Assembly: GCA_945887955.1 (NCBI GenBank)
Contig: CAMCZO010000006.1
Span: 1-51,976 of the forward strand
Direction: 5' to 3'
From: Chitinophaga pinensis
GTDB taxonomy: Bacteria; Bacteroidota; Bacteroidia; B-17B0; Aurantibacillaceae
DNA length: 51,976 nt
Shown here in pieces: positions 46,906-51,976 of the stretch (positions are counted from its first letter, which is position 1; the number at the start of each line of letters is the position of its first letter). The translations under genes were made by a program, and so were the position numbers. A model generated the notes under the pieces. The model had not been told where the DNA came from. It ran no database searches and saw only the letters and a list, made by a program, of their open reading frames with translations.

Positions 46906-48696
46906 TTAGTCCTCACCAAATATTTTATTAATTACGGCAAGGTGTTTTTGGTGTATTATTTTTCTTTTTAAACTTAATTTAGGAGTAATCTCGCCAGTTT
47001 CGATGCCCCAAACTGCAGTAATTAATTGATGGCGCTTAAGCTGTTCATAAGGCGCTAGTGTAGCATTTACTTTTTTCACATGCTCTGCAATAACTTTTTT
47101 AACATCTTCGTTGAGACAAATGTCCTCGGCAGGCGGCCAAACTAAATTATGTTGAGAAAAATAGTCCTTAAAATTTAATATAGAAGGTATTATTATTGCT
47201 GATGCATATTTTTGCCCTGAACCAACCACCATGCACTGTTCAATATATTTAGATTCTTTTAATTTATTTTCAATAGCAATTGGTGATATATATTTGCCCG
47301 AACTAGTTTTAAAAAGTTCTTTTTTTCGATCAGTAATTTTTAAAAATTTAGAATCTATAATAACTCCTACATCGCCCGTATGAAACCATCCCTCTGAATC
47401 AATTACCTCAGCAGTAGCTTCAGGATTTTTATAATAGCCCAACATTAAACTTGGGCCTTTCATTAAAATTTCCCCATCTTCATCGGCAATTTTAACTTGC
47501 GAATTTTCTACAACTACGCCTGTTGTTCCAAACATCCGATTATCCTCATCAAATCTATTTATAGAAACTACAACGCAAGTTTCGGTTAAGCCATAGCCTT
47601 GTAATAAATTTAAACCGGCACAATAAAAAATCCGTTCAATACGTGGATTCAGAGCCGCACCTCCACTGGCTATGGCAACTATATTTCCTCCAACTGCCTC
47701 GCGCCATTTTTTATACACTAATTTATCAGCTATTTTTCTTTGAAAAGCATACCATGGGCCATTTGCGCCATGTAACTCAAACCGTTCGGCCAATTTCAGG
47801 CTCCAATTAAAAATATGTTTTTTAAATCCAGTTAACTTATCGCCCGCCGCACATATTTTTTCTAATACACGCTCTAGTATTCTTGGAACGGCAACAAACA
47901 TTTCGGGATGTAACTCACGACAATTATCTCCTATTGTTTCAAAATTCTCGGCATAATAAATACTAACATCATGAAACAAATACATAGTATTTAAAAATCT
48001 TTCGTAAACATGATTTAATGGTAAAAAGCTCAATGCTCTCCATTTATTAGTAAAGGGAGCTAAATTTTGAGTGATTTTTACATTTTCTACTAAATTTTTA
48101 TGAGATAACATAACGCCTTTCGGCTGACCAGTTGTTCCAGAAGTATATAAAATAGTTAGTAAGTCGTCTTCAAGAACACTATCCTTAATCGCTTGTAATT
48201 TTGTTGCATTAAAATGTTTTTCGCCTAATAATACAAAATCATCAAATGAATGAACGCCTTCAATTTCATTAAAACTATAAATATGTTTTAAATGAATTAA
48301 ATCATTTTTAATAGCCAATACTTTTTGATAGGTTGCTTTATCAGAAATAAAAATAATTTTTGCCTCACAATGATTTAAAATATATTTTAAATCGTCGTTA
48401 CTTAAGGTAGGGAAAATCGGTGCAGTGGGCATATTAACCTGCTGTGAACCATAATCTACAAAGTTCCATTTTGGCATGTTTCCAGCCATAACAGCAACTA
48501 TGTCTTTAGGGAATAAGCCAATGTGAATTAAGGCCGAGCTAACATAATTAGCTTTTAAAATAAATTCTTCGGCGCTACAATGCACCCATTGTTTATTTAC
48601 CTTGATATTTAAAACATCTTTTTTTGTAGAATTAAGTTTTAATTTCTCTAAAATATCAAATACGCGTTTTATTTCCATAACTCTAATTTGAGCCAT
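46906..48696 (-). CDS. long-chain fatty acid-CoA ligase (AMP-forming)
   Basis: A 596-residue member of the adenylate-forming family: activates a long-chain fatty acid to acyl-AMP and then acyl-CoA. Motifs are the P-loop LYTSGTTGQPKGVMLSHKN, GYGLTETCVV, GWFHTGDVG, KITDRKKELFKTSSGKYISP and C-terminal GEITPKLSLKRK. It resembles the FadD15/AMP-dependent acyl-CoA synthetase type common in Bacteroidota. The start ATG at 48696 is used; the internal ATG seven codons in could be an alternative. Expressed alone on the minus strand between tRNA-Ala and rfaD. Confidence 0.93.
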   Translation of the reverse strand: MAQIRVMEIKRVFDILEKLKLNSTKKDVLNIKVNKQWVHCSAEEFILKANYVSSALIHIGLFPKDIVAVMAGNMPKWNFVDYGSQQVNMPTAPIFPTLSNDDLKYILNHCEAKIIFISDKATYQKVLAIKNDLIHLKHIYSFNEIEGVHSFDDFVLLGEKHFNATKLQAIKDSVLEDDLLTILYTSGTTGQPKGVMLSHKNLVENVKITQNLAPFTNKWRALSFLPLNHVYERFLNTMYLFHDVSIYYAENFETIGDNCRELHPEMFVAVPRILERVLEKICAAGDKLTGFKKHIFNWSLKLAERFELHGANGPWYAFQRKIADKLVYKKWREAVGGNIVAIASGGAALNPRIERIFYCAGLNLLQGYGLTETCVVVSINRFDEDNRMFGTTGVVVENSQVKIADEDGEILMKGPSLMLGYYKNPEATAEVIDSEGWFHTGDVGVIIDSKFLKITDRKKELFKTSSGKYISPIAIENKLKESKYIEQCMVVGSGQKYASAIIIPSILNFKDYFSQHNLVWPPAEDICLNEDVKKVIAEHVKKVNATLAPYEQLKRHQLITAVWGIETGEITPKLSLKRKIIHQKHLAVINKIFGED

Positions 48697-48810
48697 TTTT
48701 AATTAAAAACAAAATATCTTTTATTATATTTTATTTGAATGGTTTCAAAATTATTTATTTTACATTAACAATAAAAAATTAACTAACTTTATAACTCATG
48801 TTTTCATGTT

Positions 48811-49776
48811 ATGATTGTAATTACAGGATCTGCTGGTTTTATAGGTAGTTGTTTAGTTTCTAAATTTAATTCAGAAGGTATTTCAGATATCATTCTTGTT
48901 GACGATTTCTCAAAAAGTGAAAAAAATAATAATTTAGTAGGCAAAAAATTTATAAATAAACTTGAAAGATCTCTTTTTATAGACTGGTTTAAAATTAATT
49001 ACAGTAAAATAACCTATGTTATTCATATTGGAGCCAGAACCGACACTTCGGAATTTGACATAAACATTTTTAACGAATTAAATCTAAACTACACGAAGTC
49101 TATTTGGGAAATTTGTTCAGAAAATGAAATTCCATTTATTTACGCTTCATCAGCTGCAACATATGGCTTAGGCGAATTTGGCTATGATGATGATGAATCT
49201 AAAATCGATTTATTAATGCCTTTAAATCCTTATGGAGAAAGTAAAAATGATTTTGATAAATGGGCTATTAAACAACCAAAATCACCCCCTTTTTGGCAGG
49301 GATTAAAGTTTTTTAATGTGTATGGCCCAAACGAATATCACAAATCTAGAATGGCCTCAGTTATTTTTCATGCGTTTAATCAAATTAAAAATAATGGTCA
49401 GGTTAAATTATTTCGCTCACATCATTTAGATTATAAAGATGGCGAACAATTGCGCGATTTTGTTTATGTAAAAGACCTAGTAAATGTTATCTGGTTTTTA
49501 TATTCTACTAAAACAAAAAATGGCATTTATAATTTAGGCAGCGGTAAAGCTCGAACGTTTTTAGATTTAGCTAAAGCAACGTTTAGCGCTTTAAATTTAA
49601 ACCCAAAAATTGACTTTATTGATACTCCAATTGATATTAGAGATAAATACCAATATTTTACTGAGGCCAATATGCAAAAATTAATTTCAGTTGGATATCA
49701 AATTCCTTTTACAAGTTTAGAAGATGGCGTAAACGATTATGTAAACTGTTACTTAAGTCAAAATAAATATTTATAA
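48811..49776 (+). CDS. rfaD: ADP-glyceromanno-heptose 6-epimerase
   Basis: RfaD/HldD epimerises ADP-D-glycero-D-manno-heptose to the L-glycero form, a building block of lipopolysaccharide inner core. The 321-residue NAD(P)-binding protein has TGSAGFIGS at 5-13, the GARTDTSEFD motif typical for this epimerase, the catalytic Tyr-Lys in NPYGESKNDFDK, and FNVYGPNEYHKSRMASV, the substrate-binding block. The length and start are normal. The M1 aminopeptidase gene follows 16 bp downstream, suggesting co-transcription. Confidence 0.92.
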   Translation: MIVITGSAGFIGSCLVSKFNSEGISDIILVDDFSKSEKNNNLVGKKFINKLERSLFIDWFKINYSKITYVIHIGARTDTSEFDINIFNELNLNYTKSIWEICSENEIPFIYASSAATYGLGEFGYDDDESKIDLLMPLNPYGESKNDFDKWAIKQPKSPPFWQGLKFFNVYGPNEYHKSRMASVIFHAFNQIKNNGQVKLFRSHHLDYKDGEQLRDFVYVKDLVNVIWFLYSTKTKNGIYNLGSGKARTFLDLAKATFSALNLNPKIDFIDTPIDIRDKYQYFTEANMQKLISVGYQIPFTSLEDGVNDYVNCYLSQNKYL

Positions 49777-49792
49777 TTTAAATAAGAAAAAA

Positions 49793-51976
49793 ATGTATAG
49801 GGGCACTTTAAATACCTTAATTTGTTTTTTATTTTTAATCGCTTCAATTAAGTCGCAGACTATCTCTTGTCAGAATTCCAAAATTAATCAAGTTCCTATA
49901 TATAACTCTCTCGAAAATTTACGTAGCGATACTTTTGACATTTTAAAATATAAAATCAATTTAGAAATAGGGAACACAACTAATCAACAAATTTCTGGAA
50001 ATACTCAAATAATATTTGCTCCAAAAATAAATAATCGGCTTTTTATTCGGTTCGATTTATTAAAATTAATTGTAGACTCTATAAAAGAAAACAACTCAAC
50101 CCTCAGCTATAATTATAACGATACTGTATTAAAAATAAATTTTATTACACTTAAAAATATTACTGACACCTCTTTGATTACTATTTATTATCATGGCCAT
50201 CCTCAAATAGACGCTACTAATTGGGGTGGATTTTATTTTGATAATACTCAAAGCGCACAATATGCTTATAATTTAGGTGTTGGGTTTGGAGCAAAGCCGC
50301 ATAATTATGGGAGAGTATGGTTTCCTTGTTTTGATAACTTTGTTGAAAGGAGTAAATATGAGTTTATTATTTGCTCCGATACGTTAAGAAAAGCGTATTG
50401 CAATGGACAACTTATTTCTGACATCATCACCAACAATAAACGCAAACGAAATTGGATATTGAACGAACAAATTCCAACTTATTTAGCCTGCGTAGCTTTA
50501 GCCAATTACACTCAAGTAAACTGGAACATTAATACCTTAAGCGGAAACAAACCAATAATATTAGCCGCAGTGGCAAGTGATACGAGCGCAATGAAAGCTG
50601 GATTTATTAATTTAAAAAATTGTATTCATGGTTTTGAAAATTATTTTGGACCATATAAATGGAATCGATTTGGATATGCGCTAGTTCCTTTTAACAGTGG
50701 TGCAATGGAACATGCTACCAATATTGCTTATCCCAGATCTGCAATCGGCAATCTATCTTACGAGGCCGATCTAATGGCGCACGAATTATCGCATCATTGG
50801 TGGGGAAATTTAATCACTTGCGAAACTCAAGAAGATATGTGGATAAATGAAGGCATGGCAACATTTAGCAGCTATATGTTCACCGAATGGCAATATGGAA
50901 AGAATGCCTATTTAAATAAAGTAAAAAACGAACACGATAAATTATTGCATTTTCTTCATTTGAAAGAAGGCGGATTTAGAGCTATTAGTGGCGTTCCCCA
51001 TAACTTAACTTATGGCGATCATGTATATAAAAAGGGCGCAGATGTTGCCCATACCTTAAGGGGTTACATGGGAGATTCTGCTTTTTTTGATGCAACAAAA
51101 TATACCATGATTAACTATAATAATAAAAGTATAAATAGTGTTGAATTTAAAAACAGCCTTCAAACCGCTAGCGGGCAAAATTTAAATAACTTTTTTACAA
51201 ATTGGGTTTTTTCAGGCGGATGGCCTCATTTTTCAATTGATTCGTTAAAATATGTTGCGTCTTCTTTATCAAGTTTTAATGCAATTGTTTCGTTGAAACA
51301 AAAATTATTTGGTTGCAATACATTGTATACTAACGTTCCTTTAGAAATTAGTTTTTTTAAAAGTGATTGGAGTAGAGTTGTTAAAAAAGTTTTATTATCG
51401 GGCGCGGGAAATACTTTCACTATTAACATTCCATTTATGCCTATTTATTCATCATTAAATTACGACAGTAAAATCAATGATGCAAGTTCTCACGAAGTTA
51501 AAACGATTAAAAACATTGGTAATGTGAGTTGGAATTTAGGAAAATTATTTATGCAGGTTCAAAATAAGGGACAAGATTCTTCTTTAATCAGAGTAATTCA
51601 TAATTATGTTAAACCAGATCCTTTTATATCTAATCCCATAAATCATATATTATCCAACCAACGATACTGGAAAATTGAAGGCATCCTGTCTTCAGGCTTT
51701 GTTAGTAAAGCCAAATTTTATTACGATGGAAATAAAACTCTGGGCGGAACATTTAGTTATTTAGATACCATGCTTACAAAAGTAAACGGAGATAGCATCG
51801 CCTTATATTATAGAAAAAGTGCAAAAGAAAACTGGAGCTGGTTAAACAATGCAACAAAATTTATTAGTGGCATAAAAACTGGGTTTATTGAAATTGACAG
51901 TCTAAAATTAGGCGAATACTCTTTCGGAACCATAGGTGATACCGCTGCATTATCTATTAATAAAAATAGTTTTCAA
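49793..51976 (+). CDS. M1 family aminopeptidase, secreted (3' end outside the window)
   Basis: The frame opens with ATG at 49793 and is still open at the window edge (728 codons). The product has a signal peptide (residues 1-20, LICFLFLIASIKSQ). The M1 core includes GAMEH (about 303-307, where the family commonly has GAMEN) and the zinc motif HELSHHWWGN, with His330, Glu331, His334 and the third ligand Glu353 after an 18-residue spacer. The final residues seen lie in a beta-rich C-terminal part; a T9SS sorting domain could follow beyond the edge. Secreted zinc aminopeptidases release N-terminal residues from peptides. It lies 16 bp after rfaD. Confidence 0.9.
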   Translation, partial: MYRGTLNTLICFLFLIASIKSQTISCQNSKINQVPIYNSLENLRSDTFDILKYKINLEIGNTTNQQISGNTQIIFAPKINNRLFIRFDLLKLIVDSIKENNSTLSYNYNDTVLKINFITLKNITDTSLITIYYHGHPQIDATNWGGFYFDNTQSAQYAYNLGVGFGAKPHNYGRVWFPCFDNFVERSKYEFIICSDTLRKAYCNGQLISDIITNNKRKRNWILNEQIPTYLACVALANYTQVNWNINTLSGNKPIILAAVASDTSAMKAGFINLKNCIHGFENYFGPYKWNRFGYALVPFNSGAMEHATNIAYPRSAIGNLSYEADLMAHELSHHWWGNLITCETQEDMWINEGMATFSSYMFTEWQYGKNAYLNKVKNEHDKLLHFLHLKEGGFRAISGVPHNLTYGDHVYKKGADVAHTLRGYMGDSAFFDATKYTMINYNNKSINSVEFKNSLQTASGQNLNNFFTNWVFSGGWPHFSIDSLKYVASSLSSFNAIVSLKQKLFGCNTLYTNVPLEISFFKSDWSRVVKKVLLSGAGNTFTINIPFMPIYSSLNYDSKINDASSHEVKTIKNIGNVSWNLGKLFMQVQNKGQDSSLIRVIHNYVKPDPFISNPINHILSNQRYWKIEGILSSGFVSKAKFYYDGNKTLGGTFSYLDTMLTKVNGDSIALYYRKSAKENWSWLNNATKFISGIKTGFIEIDSLKLGEYSFGTIGDTAALSINKNSFQ

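Overview
The window is an AT-rich chromosomal segment of a Bacteroidota member. Three kinds of evidence point there. Secreted proteins end in type IX secretion (T9SS type A) sorting domains. Several genes follow TTTG / TANNTTTG-like promoter elements. Many families are Bacteroidota-typical (DUF4296 lipoprotein, Omp28-like proteins, Fib_succ_major lipoprotein, 'asparagine synthetase B'-like secreted protein, fused DsbD). I cannot place it to genus; an uncultured Flavobacteriales or Sphingobacteriales-like lineage fits. No phage, IS element, CRISPR array, defence island or biosynthetic cluster is visible. This is mostly core chromosome.

Layout. Positions 1-575 are extremely AT-rich and gene-free. 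mnmG follows, then a SAM methyltransferase. Each of these two genes is followed within a few bases by a parS-like site (GTTTCACGTGGAAC core), which suggests an origin-proximal location. A gene-poor stretch (3381-3914) leads to a Fib_succ_major lipoprotein broken by an in-frame TAG, and then to a small secreted protein under an almost duplicated promoter region. tRNA-Arg(TCT) lies on the minus strand, head to head with a GT2 glycosyltransferase fused to a truncated sugar-transferase-like half. Two DsbD-related genes and ferritin complete the first 10.7 kb.

From 10.7 to 26.8 kb the minus strand dominates: an FtsB/DivIC-like protein, glmS, an RsuA-family pseudouridine synthase with a long basic tail, yraN, a holin-like membrane protein, the asparagine-synthetase-B-like protein, a lipoprotein, a MORN-repeat protein, lepA, and an unrecognised 1498-residue secreted protein. 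Two small plus-strand secreted or lipoprotein genes are interspersed. From 26.9 to 38.6 kb the plus strand carries purL, two tandem Omp28-like T9SS cargo genes, a third T9SS protein, and sucA-sucB, with a SPOR-domain gene on the minus strand. From 38.6 to 44.2 kb the minus strand carries a cytochrome c/copper-monooxygenase-like lipoprotein, a DUF420 protein, fabI, recN and rsgA. The end holds a thiolase, gcvT abutting tRNA-Ala(GGC), an acyl-CoA ligase (minus strand), rfaD, and an M1 aminopeptidase cut by the window edge.

Functionally, the window combines translation and tRNA maintenance (mnmG, lepA, rsgA, RsuA-family enzyme), envelope precursors (glmS, fabI, rfaD, GT2), periplasmic thiol chemistry (DsbD pair), central metabolism (sucAB, purL, gcvT, thiolase, acyl-CoA ligase) and a secreted T9SS load. 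Non-ATG starts recur: TTG for mnmG, the 1498-residue protein and the cytochrome; CTG for the glycosyltransferase; ATT or ATC for the holin-like protein. The items most worth a second look are the parS pair, the tandem Omp28-like genes, the 1498-residue protein, the nonsense-interrupted lipoprotein with its duplicated promoter, and the cytochrome/monooxygenase-DUF420 pair.
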